64,000 bases of DNA from Annona cherimola (GCA_030490835.1 CM059975.1:2879579-2943578), one strand, 5' to 3'; shown: positions 34,401-45,231, counted from the stretch's first letter. Notes: generated from the letters alone by a model not told the origin. Program-made: numbers and translations.

Positions 34401-36654
34401 CTTACCATTAGTACAAGCAGGCATTTCAAGTATGGTCTCTCTGTCCACCGCAGCTGATCAACCATGATTTTGAGATATGGCTCAACCCATTGATCCACCT
34501 AACCTTTGCAGTTTTGAAACACAGCTTCAGTGAGCTTAGGAGCAGTCTCAATATCATGATCCTCTAGGGTTTTATCCGTCATAACCTTCATAATAAAGAC
34601 CAAGCAGATTCACTTAAGCATAGACTTTTGAATTGTCATGACTCATGATTGCAACCACCACTATTAAGTCATGCTATAGCTTTTCTGTCGTCAGACATAA
34701 ACAGAATGAGCATCAAAATTCACGAGAGTACAAATAAAGAAATCCAACAATATTCATTACTCACGGATGACAGCATTTTCCAAAGACTTTGCTGGTAGTC
34801 TGGATCCCTGCATGTAAGGAAATGTGGAGTACTCCTGGATATGTAATTGTCCAGTGGTACGAGAACATCTAAATCAATATAGGTTTATAATCGTTAGTAC
34901 ATCTGAGGCCAACAAGAACTGAAAAACTGCAGAATCCATGTGTCTTCAGATTGCAACATATTGCAACATAAGACAAATCACAGGAAATAATTTTTGGCAT
35001 TAAATATTAAAACTTTAAGTAAATAGAAAATCTAACAATATAATTTTGACCAATATACTTGGTCACGAAATACTGTAGCACAATGTTATGATCAAGTGAG
35101 CCTCCTTCATTAGATGAAAAATCAATCTGCATCTTAATCTCCTAACGGATTCCGACAGTGAAAAAAAATCCAAGTTGAGAACCCATAATGATGCATCCTC
35201 ATAAAGTCAACAATGGACCATAACCAGCATGCATAACTTCCAGAAAACATGAAATAACTCTAGTGTAAGCAACTCTTTGCAAATTGACTGCTCTAAAACC
35301 CTTATCCTCAGCCACATGTCAACATCCACGAGAAGTCAAAACATGAATTTCTATTTTAAAAGCTGGCAAGAATAAACCAAAAGCCAATAATAAGTACATA
35401 GAAACAGATTACTAGAGACACCATAGCTTTATACTAAGAGTTAAGTCAAATCTACCAAGATTGTGAAAGAAAACTTAGTGCCTCTAGAAAGATTGTGAAA
35501 TTGAGAGATGGCATCCAAACTGTCTAAATTAATCTAAAGAGATCAACAAGGATAAATGCATACATACTTTCAAAGAAATCAATAGCCCATTCTGACAAAG
35601 CTTCCATCATCAAAGGCCAAAGATTCCACACTTCTAGAGAAATTGTAGGAGAAGAAAATGTTACATATGACACTATATCTAAAACTTCTTCAAAAACATC
35701 TGCATGAAAAAATGAGGCTAGCTAGATCCATTGGGCAGTAGAAACAAACCAACAGAAAAAAAAAATCAGTTTGCAACAAGCACATCAAGTGATGGACAAG
35801 CTAATCCTTTAGTGTAAGATGAAGATACTAAATAATGATCTATACATTCACTGAAACCAAAATTTTATCAGAGGAGCATTTGAATTTTATATTTATATAT
35901 ATGTCCATGTCCATGAATATTTTTAAGAACATTTTTACAGAAGAATTTCAACCAGTGTTCTTAATATCGATAAAATTTATTTATTAGTGATTAAGGAAAA
36001 AGACATTCTCGTACTTGTAAAATATTAAATTGAAACATTAAAAGAACTATTTCATTGATGCCCAATACATAGACATTGTTAATATGCCATGTACTGCATA
36101 CAATTAAACTTTTGGAAAACGAACCTGAATTCGGATGTGTCTGCCGAAATTAGTTTTTCATAAACATATAATCTTAAGTGTATTTAACTTAGATACCAAG
36201 TTTACAATTTTTGGATATGTGAATATAATTTTTTTTTTTTTTTTTTTTGAATTTCAAACATAGGGGTCTCCTGAGTTTTGGGCTGATCACCCCTCAAGAA
36301 TTAAAGTGGAAAAGGGATGAAGTTAACATGTTACTCTAAAGCCTTGCAGATAATAAAAAAGCACAAACTATTGCACTCTGTTGACTCAAGAAACATTAAA
36401 CCATTCAAGAAATGGCCAAATTTGTTAAAACGATATGTATTATAAAAAGCATGATTAAAAGTAAGTGTATATGCATTTTCAAAAAAAAAAAAGTATATAT
36501 GGAAAGTAACAAATACCTTGCCCTTCAGTAGTTAACATCTTCTGCAATATAGGCAACAGAATAGGCTCAGTTTGTATAAAAAGATGGGGAAGTCCACTAA
36601 TAGAGTCGAGGATCGTCCCTATTGCACACAGACAACCAACAGAAACGACAAACT
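31412..36654 (-). pseudogene. SAD2: Importin-beta-like SAD2 pseudogene, 3' part with introns
   Basis: SAD2 is a plant importin-7/8-type nuclear import receptor (about 1000 residues) affecting ABA responses and microRNA activity. The last nine exons are recognisable: 36654-36517 ([20 protein letters not shown]), 35699-35568 ([15 protein letters not shown]), 34868-34765 (VLVPLDNYISRSTPHFL), 34585-34406, 33862-33724 ([20 protein letters not shown]), 33645-33506 ([18 protein letters not shown]), 33188 to about 33073 (acidic DEDEEEDSENE), 31942-31814 ([27 protein letters not shown]) and 31692-31412 ([27 protein letters not shown]). A TAG at 34501-34499 replaces the Gln of NCKGQVDxWVEPYL. A 1-base deletion near 33750 shifts the frame before SGxxVNF. 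The exon near 33072 runs into TAG with a damaged donor. The N-terminal half is absent: a gypsy remnant starts within 0.6 kb. Confidence 0.85.
34499..34501 (-). other. Nonsense codon in SAD2 remnant
   Basis: The reverse strand reads AAA GGT TAG GTG GAT. The family has CAG (Gln) at this place, so a single C-to-T change explains it. Confidence 0.75.
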
Positions 36655-37229
36655 CTAAAACCCAATTTTTGAAATGCAAGCAGCACTTGCCCCTTACCAA
36701 CCATCCAAACTTGATTTCCTAATTCGACTCCATGCTAAGAGATTTCAATAAAGGAAAAAGACAACCAGAAATTCTAGAGAATCTAAGCCAACATTGTTAG
36801 ACCTCACCTTGGGACGCAGATCCGTCTTTGACATTGACCTTTCAATGCGATAGTAAGGAAAGGAAGGACAGGCACCATGGCCAAGCAGCTCAGTGCAGCT
36901 GGAGGCATGAGATGTGTGGACGGTGGTGCTGGCAGTAGGGCTATCGCCACCCATGCCGGGGAACTTTTGGGCGGTGTCGCTGGGCCATCAGAAGGTGGGA
37001 GTGTCGAGGCCACCGCGCCATATGAAGAGGAAGGTGAGGGCAGGGAGGGTGCGGGGTAGGACAGTAAGGAGGACGATTGATAAATGCTTGGGAGGTGGCA
37101 TGTGAGGGAGATGCGATGGAGAGGAGCTCAAGTGACTCCAGTGAGACGATCCCAAAAGATAGGGAAACGAATGCGGGGGACGAATCCAGATTGTAGGGAG
37201 GCAGACATAATGGGGAGAGCATTGTCAAA
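36655..37229. other. GC-richer spacer between SAD2 and gypsy remnants
   Basis: Contains open frames on both strands, due to higher GC content, without motifs (for example 36877-37059 plus and 37399-36941 minus). It may be the 3' untranslated part of the gypsy element, but no LTR copy matching 39125-39459 was found here. Confidence 0.35.
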
Positions 37230-39124
37230 ACCCTAAGAAAGAGATGGAAGAGACCAGTGCATGTGAGGAAACCCTGGCCGATGCCTCCATTCAGAAAATT
37301 TTTTATACCGAAAGTGCCCAGTCCATTCTTTGTCGTCGATTGAAAATAGACGGTGGATATAGCGCTTCCCATGAGAAAATCGCTGGAAACGCTTCCCAAG
37401 GGTTGGCTCCCATTGCTGGAATGGCTGCAGCTTCAAATAGACCAGGTCGCCGACCTGATATCCAGCTTCACGATGACCATGTTCAACCATTGTTTTCATT
37501 GGATTCTGAGGTTGCAACAAATTGTCGTGCAACAAACTTAGTGTCTGATCTTTGCTCTGCAACACCACATCAAATAGAGAGCCTCGAAAGGCGACATGGC
37601 AGTTATTGAATGAAAAGTAGAGTTATATGAAAACTCTGCTCATGGCAAAAAATCAACCCAATGATGCGGCCATTGCAATGTAAAGCTTCTTAGATAAGCC
37701 TCAAGAGTACGATTAGTCACCTCAGTCTGTCCATGGGACTGAGAAGGATAAGCCGTGGAACGCTTCAAATGCACATCCGGCTCTTTGAACAAAGCCTCCC
37801 AGAAATGGCTTAAACATACCGAATCACGATTAGTAATTACAGAACAGGGCTATCCATGTAATTTGATAACATCCTGAATAAAAGCTTTAGCAACGACAGC
37901 TGCAGTAACTGGATGACTTAAGAGCAGAGAAGTGAGCCAATTTAGACAACCTGTCCGCAGAAACCAAAGTTATAGTTTTGCGATGATAAGAAGGAAGACT
38001 TGTAGTAAAGTCCATTGAAATTTCCAACCAGAGCTTGTCCAACAACGAAATAGGCTAGAGCAACGCAACTGTTTTTTGTGTTAAATATTTCACCCTATCC
38101 AACTTTGGATTCTTCCCATCATCCCCTTTCAATAAAAATGCTCATTCGCACGCTTAAATGGCCCCACACAACTGAAGCACGAAAATGTTGCAACAATTGA
38201 GGAAGTACCTCATGATCTGCAGGGATGACCACACTCGACCCTTATAGTACAACAACCCATTCGACACCGAGTATCATGGGTGACTTTGAGGATCCACAGC
38301 AATTGTAGATTTGATAGCTAACTACCCAGGATCATTGCGATTTGCTTCAAGCACTTGTGGCATCCATGGAACTGAAATTTCAGTAACGGCCAGAGCAGAT
38401 AATGGTGAGATCTAACGGTGTCTACTGGCGCAGTAAATCCAGTGGATCGCATCACATTCTAGATGATAGGATGCAATCTCCATCACTTCCTCTGGTGGAG
38501 TATTAGTAAGATCAAAGTAAATTTGCGCACACATAATCCAGGTGGTCGGATCACCCGACGAAAGTATCGAAAATTCAAGACGTCCTTGCTGAAATGGAGG
38601 AGTCTTTTTTGTTGGAAAATTTCTCCTCTCATTCCAGTGCCTCCCTTACCGCCTCCTACTCCTAGGTGAAAAGGAAAAATCACTGTCAGAATCAGACTCT
38701 GAATCTGAACTCACCTCTTCATGCCGCTTCCGATGTTCCCCTTTTCGACAGAAATGGCAGGATCGAAGTTCCATCATACTTCCTAAGGATAATTCATCCT
38801 CCGACGAACCTCCGCTGGCCTCTGCCGATTTCATTTTCTTCTTTCCATTCGTTTCAACAAGCAATAAGCTCACACTGGCCTGCAACTCCTTCGATTGTTA
38901 CGTTACGCTTCTCAATCTCTGTTCCAACGATGCTACCCAATTTTCCTGCCCACTGCCGCCTCCCTGTTTACTCGGTGAGCTAGGCCTGTTGCCGGATGAG
39001 ACCAGCTTGGAAGTGTTCGCCGTGGTTTGCATATTCTTAGTGGATGAACTGTCGCTGCAACTTGAATTTTTCTTGGACGCCTCTCCAGAATTTCTCCACG
39101 ATCAAACCAGCTCTGGTACCAAAT
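37230..39124 (-). mobile_element. Ty3/gypsy element with internal deletion (gag joined to integrase)
   Basis: Reading leftward from the primer site, a degenerate gag appears at 39050-38400 (CHFCRKGEHRK; then DPTTWIMCAQIYFDLTNTPP and EEVMEIASYHLE, the Retrotrans_gag pattern). It passes directly into the RNase H/integrase linker (LALAVTEISVPWM, about 38400), then integrase pieces (SHGQTEVTNRTLEAYLRSF at about 37730 and FSYNSTFHSITAMSPFEALY), then the C-terminal region (DQTLSLLHDNLLQ, YQVGDLVYLKLQPF, 37560-37400). Protease, reverse transcriptase and RNase H are missing. Several stops are present, for example TGA after FLP near 37655. It is defective. Confidence 0.82.
39110..39121 (-). other. Primer-binding site of gypsy element
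   Basis: On the minus strand TGGTACCAGAGC lies four bases inside the LTR end. It differs from the initiator-methionine tRNA primer site TGGTATCAGAGC at one position. Confidence 0.75.
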
Positions 39125-39459
39125 TGATACGAACAGACAGATCTAAAAGAAACCTCTGGATCATTATCAATTCCTGCCGCTGATTCAGTAGGTCGGTAGG
39201 GTTCCTGTCCCGGAAGGAATAGCTCCGGATCCCTATATTTACAAGTGAAAACAACAATCTGCAACTACAAAAGAGAATTCCCGTCAGCTAGGAAACCCAC
39301 GTGTCGTTCTTGCCAGCTAAACTCACATGCCACGACAGCTTTGACGCCAGCTGTACTCACAGAACCAAACGCTCCATTGGCCAGATCTCATTGCTTGGCG
39401 TCAACACCGTGTCCGAGTGCACCAGAGAACCCCGCCGTTGCTCTGATTCTGCCGTATCA
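39125..39459 (-). mobile_element. 5' LTR of gypsy element
   Basis: 335 bp on the minus strand, starting TGATAC and ending GTATCA, a perfect 6-base inverted terminal repeat, with the primer site directly downstream. The partner LTR expected left of 37230 was not found, so the 3' end of the element has been lost. Confidence 0.7.
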
Positions 39460-39613
39460 ATAGCCAGCAAGAATAATCAGGACAAGGCCATTATGGCAGT
39501 GAAACATATTTCAAACCATACAAGATTTTGAATGAGAATGTAATGATGTGTACTGAAAATGGATGAAGCTGTATTGGGAATGTGTAAAACTGTATTGGCC
39601 TGATTTTTTTTTT

Positions 39614-39644
<31 letters not shown>

Positions 39645-39962
39645 GTTGTGCTGATCATGGAGATGAATTATATCAATGATGGCAAAATACTGCCAGTATA
39701 CTGCTTTTCTTGTATTCTAATGTTTATCTAGAAGTCCATTTATTCATTCAGTGCTGCACGAGGTTTAGAACTGTTTTTTTATTTGACATTGTTTCAACTT
39801 TTAATCCATGTAGAGTTATAGATATTTCATAAAAGATGATAGTTCTTATTCTTTATTTTGTTGTATATTGAAGAAAAAGCCAATTAAAATAATCAATTTC
39901 AGTTGACAGCCATAAAATTAAAAATTCATTTCATCATTTGATTGTACACAGCAACTTAGTTT
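39460..39962. other. DDL intron DNA with poly(T)-poly(G) run
   Basis: Holds a homopolymer junction at about 39606-39646, some 20 T followed by more than 20 G. At 39472 there is a short stretch (gaataatcaggacaagg) also present at 15343. No gene seen. Confidence 0.5.
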
Positions 39963-39978
39963 GGTTTGTTTTGTAGTT
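39963..39978. repeat. Target site duplication of LINE B (left copy)
   Basis: ggtttgttttgtagtt, repeated exactly at 41462-41477. It is followed by the T-run that is the element's poly(A) tail on the opposite strand. Confidence 0.85.
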
Positions 39979-41461
39979 TTTTTTTTTTTTTTTGATGAAG
40001 AGAATTACTCAACCCCGACCCCCTCATCAGAAGACCAGGTTCGGGGTGGAGTAATCCGAGCAATTCATTGCCAAAAAATTGTCTGTACATATTTTCTCTT
40101 CAATACACTGTGGGGGATTTCCCCACCAAGAAACGTTATCCAACCTAGACACAGCAACTAGATCAGCCAAAGCATGCGCAACCCTATTTCCCTGTCTTAG
40201 CACATGGCGGATGGATAGACTTGGATTAGCCTCAAAAGTTGTTCTGATCTCCGAAATAATGTGACCCACCGGGGAGGAGATAATACAATCATTTGATAGA
40301 TAGGTGTAAAGAAGAAGGGAATCGGATTCGATCTGCGCCTGTCTGAGCTTGAGATGAATGGCCCACCTAGTAGCCAGGAGAACGGCGTTTGCTTCCATGG
40401 TCAGTGGTTCCTCCACGCCCCTCCGGCTCCACCCTTTCGCCGCAATAAAATACCCTCGGGAGTCCCTAATAATCGCAGCGAATCCCGTGACCACCCTTTC
40501 CTGCAGGCATCGTGCGTCAACATTCATTTTGAAGACTCCATCAGGCGGTTTGATCCATCTTGGTACAAGAGGTGAATCCATCGCACCACTCAAGTCCAAG
40601 TCTTTAGCTCATCGCAGTTGCGTAATAAAATCCCGACACCACTGAATTGTGTCGGCGAAACGTGGTTGGGCGCCTTCCATCTTGAGCTTGTTTCGCAAAA
40701 ACCATATACGCCAACATAACAGAACAAAGAAGGCCAGATCGTCAATCCTGTTCCTGGAGGCCAGGATTGAGAAGATTTTCTTCACCGAAGCCTCCGGGGG
40801 ACACGCCATCGTAGCAGACCTAACCACATTTGCCGTACGAACACATCTCAGAAAGAGGTGCTCTGCGTCTTCAACCTCTTTCATGCAGAGAGCACAATGA
40901 GAATCCTCGATAGGAATGCCCCGGTGAGAGAGGTTTCGCAATGTTGGGAGAGCATTCCTAAGAAGTCTCCACCCGAAAATTTGTACCTTAGTCGGGATTT
41001 TTGTCCTCCAAATAGCTTTGTAGGAACAGGAAAGTGTGGGATCATCATTATCCCGCAACAGCCATCTATGAGCTGACTTGACAGAAAAATTTCCATTCGG
41101 TTCATGCTTCCAAAAGAAACAATCCCTTCCTGCATTACCGAAAAGGGGAACTCTGCAAACAGTCTCCCAGCCAACTTCGCCTACAGCAGCCACCACCCGG
41201 TCCCTGTTCCATCCTCTAGTATTATCATCAATGAAATGGTGGACCCTCACCTCCTCCGGGATGGATAACGGGAGTGGTCCCGCCTTGCATATCTCACCAT
41301 CCAGTCATACATCCTGAAAGAAACGAACACTTGCCCCATCACCAATCCTCCATTGACACCCTGGAATAATCACATCACGCGCCTTAAGAATACTCCTCTT
41401 CATTATGCTGTAAGGTGTTAAAGGCCAAGTATTTTCCCAATTCTGACATTCGGAGCTGTAA
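39979..41461 (-). mobile_element. LINE B, 5'-truncated copy of the LINE A family
   Basis: 1.48 kb flanked by a 16-bp target duplication, with poly(A) at the left. It carries only the 3' end of ORF2. From the right come fragments of the region after RT (KAKYFPNSDIRSCKV, LPLSIPEEVRVHHF), then a frame 41250-40609 with the zf-RVT-like part (CALCMKEVEDAEHLFLRC), a TGA, then RNase H from 40599 to 40027 (FKMNVDARC, MEANAVLLATRWAI, ESDSLLLYTYL, RHVLRQGNRVAHALAD). The TGA at 40611-40609 replaces CGA in frame. Sequence and domain order match LINE A closely, so both belong to one family. It sits in the DDL gap. Confidence 0.9.
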
Positions 41462-41477
41462 GGTTTGTTTTGTAGTT
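41462..41477. repeat. Target site duplication of LINE B (right copy)
   Basis: Exact copy of 39963-39978; marks the truncated 5' end at 41461. Confidence 0.85.
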
Positions 41478-42184
41478 GAAACAATGAGAATCTTAAATTC
41501 TTCTAGCCCTTTAAAGGGAAAAAAGATGCTTCTGTTCTTAACCTTAATGTTAGTCAAGGGTTCAATGTGGAGGCAAATACCAATTCACGTTAGATTTTTG
41601 TTGAAATTGTAGGAGCCTTTTAAAGATATTTAATGTGAAGTGTTGCTTTTGGCTTGATTATTAGAATTGGATGAGTTATATAGGTCTCCAATCAGGCGAA
41701 AGTGCAATTGTTTTGGGTAAATTTTGGAGAGTCGTTGAAACATGTGGTTTCTTGTACTAATGCAGCTAGGTTATTAATGTTCGTCTCTAGGAAATTGCAT
41801 CAAAAGTGTGATTTTGTGCTTTGTTGGTCATTCCTAGAAGGGTGTAGCAGAAGATGAAACTTGTGTTTTATTGAGCTTTGGTTGTTTCTCTTTCTACACA
41901 CAATGGCTTTTCTATGCATTTTTCCCCCCTTTTTTTCTTTCATTCCTTTGGCACAGTAGCATTCTTATTTCTACCTCTTTATGGAAATAAAAAATGCTTT
42001 TTTTATTTTCGATTTTCCCTTTTGAAGGAGTTTCTATTCTGCTCTATTTCTTTACTAAATTTGAGCAACACTTGCCTTTTGTTCTAGGTTAGTAACTGAA
42101 TGAATGCTTTAACTGGTATTGTTTGCATGCACTTATCCTGTCTCCCAGTTAGGAATTACGTGTTTCTAAGAAGAATATCTAATG
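41478..42184 (+). other. DDL pseudogene intron
   Basis: T-rich, intron-like DNA leading to the FHA exon. No separate gene seen. Confidence 0.4.
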
Positions 42185-42307
42185 GACAGTGCCACTATAT
42201 GTGCATCGTTAGAGCATGTTTTCTCTTTGGAAGGGAAAGGAGGGTAGCTGACATCCCCACAGATCACCCATCTTGCAGCAAGCGATGTGCTGTTATTCAG
42301 TTTAGGC
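42185..42307 (+). pseudogene. DDL: DDL pseudogene: FHA-domain exon (broken)
   Basis: Reads PLYVHR, then TAG at 42210-42212 where DDL has CAG (HRQSC). An inserted base at about 42216 shifts the frame, and FLFGRERRVADIPTDHPSC then SKRCAVIQFR follows. FHA domains bind phosphothreonine through conserved Arg (GRERR), Ser and His (SxxH). The family reads SCSKQHAVIQ; here the His is Cys. Stop, frameshift and lost ligand-contact residue all show a dead copy. Adjacent exons at 42382-42431 and about 42538-42590 continue the domain in order. Confidence 0.85.
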
Positions 42308-42381
42308 GAACTTATTTTACATATGGTTTATTATATAATTGGTCTTTTAGTTGTTATTCAACTTAATTAGCTGTGTTTTCA

Positions 42382-42431
42382 GGCTTGTAGAGAAAGAACT
42401 ACCTGATGGCATGTTGTCAAAGCAAGTAAGG
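42382..42431 (+). pseudogene. DDL: DDL pseudogene: exon LVEKELPDGMLSKQV
   Basis: After a TTTTCAG acceptor the sequence encodes LVEKELPDGMLSKQVR, the loop following the FHA core (family EKEQPDGMLSKQVRPYI). A GTAACT donor follows. This short exon is intact. Confidence 0.75.
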
Positions 42432-42537
42432 TAACTATTTTTACATTGATCATTATGCGGCGTGAACTTAATTATTGTACAAAACCTGCTCATCCATATA
42501 GATTAATTCTTGTAACTAACTACACTTGTCTGGCCTT

Positions 42538-42590
42538 ATGTAATGGATCTTGGAAGCACCAATGGAACTTTCATTAATGGAAGCTTTTAG
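42538..42590 (+). pseudogene. DDL: DDL pseudogene: exon DLGSTNGTFING
   Basis: Encodes PYVMDLGSTNGTFING, the conserved FHA strand-loop with the Asn of STNGT. The bases before it are TCTG rather than an AG acceptor, and no GT donor follows at the expected junction (AATGGAAGC), so both splice sites look lost. Confidence 0.7.
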
Positions 42591-43121
42591 TGGTGTCTTA
42601 TTCCGTCTTTTTAATTGAGAGGACTCGAGGGTGGTCACATGCAAGGGTTTCCAAAGTGCTACTTGCGGTCACTGATTAGATCTTTACATCTTTTACTGTT
42701 GATCAAATGAGCCCACTTTGGATAAGGGAACCACCAATGTTCACGCCCCATTGCTTGGCTCTTGAGCCATCAGATTGTCTATGTATCTCATTCAATTTCT
42801 AGAGACATTGGTCAATTTAAAAATCTTCCAAACATGCAGAACTTAAGGGTGTCAGATCTGTAGTCTAGTGACATACCATGTGGCCATGTTAGAAATCTGG
42901 TAGCCAGAAGCTTCTATGTTTGCCAGGGTCTTTCCCTATTGTTTTTCTCTGCATTCTTTGCAAAAGGACAATGACAAGGAAAAAAGGATAGGAATTTCCT
43001 TTTTGGATTGTCCCGGATCTTATGATTAGTTGGCATGTAGCATACTCAGATTAATTTTTTTAAATATTGTTTTATTATGGGTTGTATTATTCCCTTTTAA
43101 CAATAGCTTTTGTTGATGCAG

Positions 43122-43192
43122 GATAATTGCGTTGAACCTCAACATTATTATGAACTTTTTGAAAAAGATACTATTAAATTTGATAACAGCAG
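43122..43192 (+). pseudogene. DDL: DDL pseudogene: last recognisable exon
   Basis: After GATGCAG comes NCVEPQHYYELFEKDTIKFD, then NSR and a GTTGAAG donor-like site. This is the C-terminal FHA strand (family: EPQRYYELFEKDTIKFGNSS). The terminal exon REYVLLHENS expected in DDL was not found downstream. Confidence 0.78.
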
Positions 43193-44897
43193 GTTGAAGT
43201 ATTCTAGAACCTTTGAGGAAACTAGCAATAATAAATTATTAAAAAATTATTAAATATAAATTGCCCATTAATATCTACACAATTTAATCAGCATTCCATG
43301 CTTCTGAATGATAACAAACAATAATAAAAGCACGTACACGAAGTGAGCCATCTTCTTCCCAAAATGAAGAATGAATAGGTTACCGTGCGCATTCAAATCT
43401 GATGGGTAAAACTCATCTGAAAACCAATTTATTCTACAAACAAGATTCAAATTTAGCAACACCATCATGCAAATCGGATCTACTTATGTCACTATTAAAT
43501 AGAAAGATGTAGATAAGTTTGCAAAACAGAGGCTTAAATTTTCCAATTCCACAAGCAAACAAAACAAGCTCGCCAAAATGGATGATATCAAAATTTCATT
43601 CTTATTTAATATTCTCACAGAAACATGATAATGAATTCGAAGATCAATATATGCTGCTTATGCCCAACTCAAAGTAGATCAGAGAATATGATCATTAAAT
43701 TTTATATTAAATATCCATTAAATATATATCTTTCATTGGTTCCAATTACATATTTCCATGATAATAGCGTTAGAAGCAAATATGAAATTCCATGCATCCA
43801 AAATCAAAATAATTAATCAATAACATTTTTCATGAGATTAATCACATATTAGATATCCCTCAGTTCAATAGCATAGTGTGATACTGTAATTTTCTCTATG
43901 CGAAATCCATTGTCATCAAAACATAGAGCAAGATAAGTTAATATGTGTAATTAATATGCCGTCAAAATATGGACATGAATTCACCCACATACATCTGTAA
44001 TTAATAAAAAAAAAATTTGAATCCACACATGCAAAATCCAAATAACCTGCATGATTTTTCATGGCCTCTTTTTTTTTTTTATATATATATATATAGTTTG
44101 CAGGCAAGCATCGTTAATATCATGTCTCATGTTCTGACAGGCAGAATTAATTCGTGGACAATTCATATTTTACATAATATTCATACAGTTTGGTTTAATT
44201 CATATAAATCTTAATCAACCTCATACACAAACAAATGAAATCTATATAAAATTCTATTATTTGCGGATGAGAATGACAAAATAAATATCATGAATTCTCT
44301 TATGCTCGTAATTGTAATACAGGCTCTAATGTCATATGTTGGATTTAATAAAGCGTAAGCATACCTAAATCCATCGATGTCATAGAATAATATTATTAAG
44401 TACAAAGTTTTCTCCCACAACACTCTCCCTGTAATACTAATAGTCTATGGACAACCACAAATGTAAATCCCGATTAGGAGGAACCAGACTCCCTTACTTA
44501 AATAGAACTTTCCTATCATGCTCAATAAAAAGAGAATTAACTATTTAATAAAATTGACATATTGTAAAATATACGAGGCTACAAATTTTATGTAGAATCA
44601 TAAGAGTTAGTATATTAAATCATCTTACAGGATCTAATACATCTTATGGAATCTTACAAGATTTAATAGTATTCTCTCATCTCGAGATCTGAAACTATTC
44701 AAGTTAGGCTTCTTGTGATTTACCCATCATTATTATTATTTTTGAAAATGACTAACACCATTATCGAGATGATTGAAAGAACCCCATCGAGTGCAATCGG
44801 GGTATCTTAGCTTAGCTCGAGCTCCGTTTACTGAGGATTAAAATTCTAGCGTAAGTTTATTTTATGATGTCTGCGTACAACAAGGACATGTTCTAGA
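43193..44897. other. AT-rich spacer; possible LTR edge near 44330
   Basis: At 44320-44345 'caggctctaatgtcatatg' followed by TTGGATTTAATAAAGC resembles, on the minus strand, a degenerate tRNA-primer site next to an LTR of the sort seen in plant Copia elements. No coding part was seen. The rest is AT-rich without features. Confidence 0.3.
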
Positions 44898-45231
44898 TGA
44901 TGCTGAAAAAGTTTGTAATGCTGAAAACAAAGAATAAAATGATGAATATGAGTACAGGGGAGACTAATGATTTGGTATAAAAAAGTGTAACAATAATTGG
45001 AGAAAAGTATGATAATGCTCTACAAATTATTAGTATGTTGATTGAAAAAAATAGTAATGATGCTGGAAAAGTTTGTAATGCTGAAAACAAAGAATAAAAT
45101 GATGAGTATGAGTACAGGGGAAACTAATGATTTGGTATAAAAAAGTATAACAATAACTGGAGAAAGTATGATAATGCTCTGCAAATTATTAGTATGTTGA
45201 TGAAAAAGACATGAAATGATTGAAAAAAATT
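44898..45231. repeat. 161-bp tandem duplication
   Basis: 'gatgctgaaaaagtttgtaa' at 44898 and its near copy at 45059 start two tandem units that stay similar to about 45231. Differences are few. The unit has no coding motif. Confidence 0.8.

Noticed and set aside
36877..37399. Open frames on both strands in the GC-richer stretch between SAD2 and the gypsy remnant
   Set aside because: No motif, mutual overlap, and explained by local GC content and flanking element sequence.
15727..42184. A functional 26-kb DDL intron hosting nested genes
   Set aside because: DDL exons on both sides carry stops, frameshifts and lost splice sites, so splicing across would not give a working protein.
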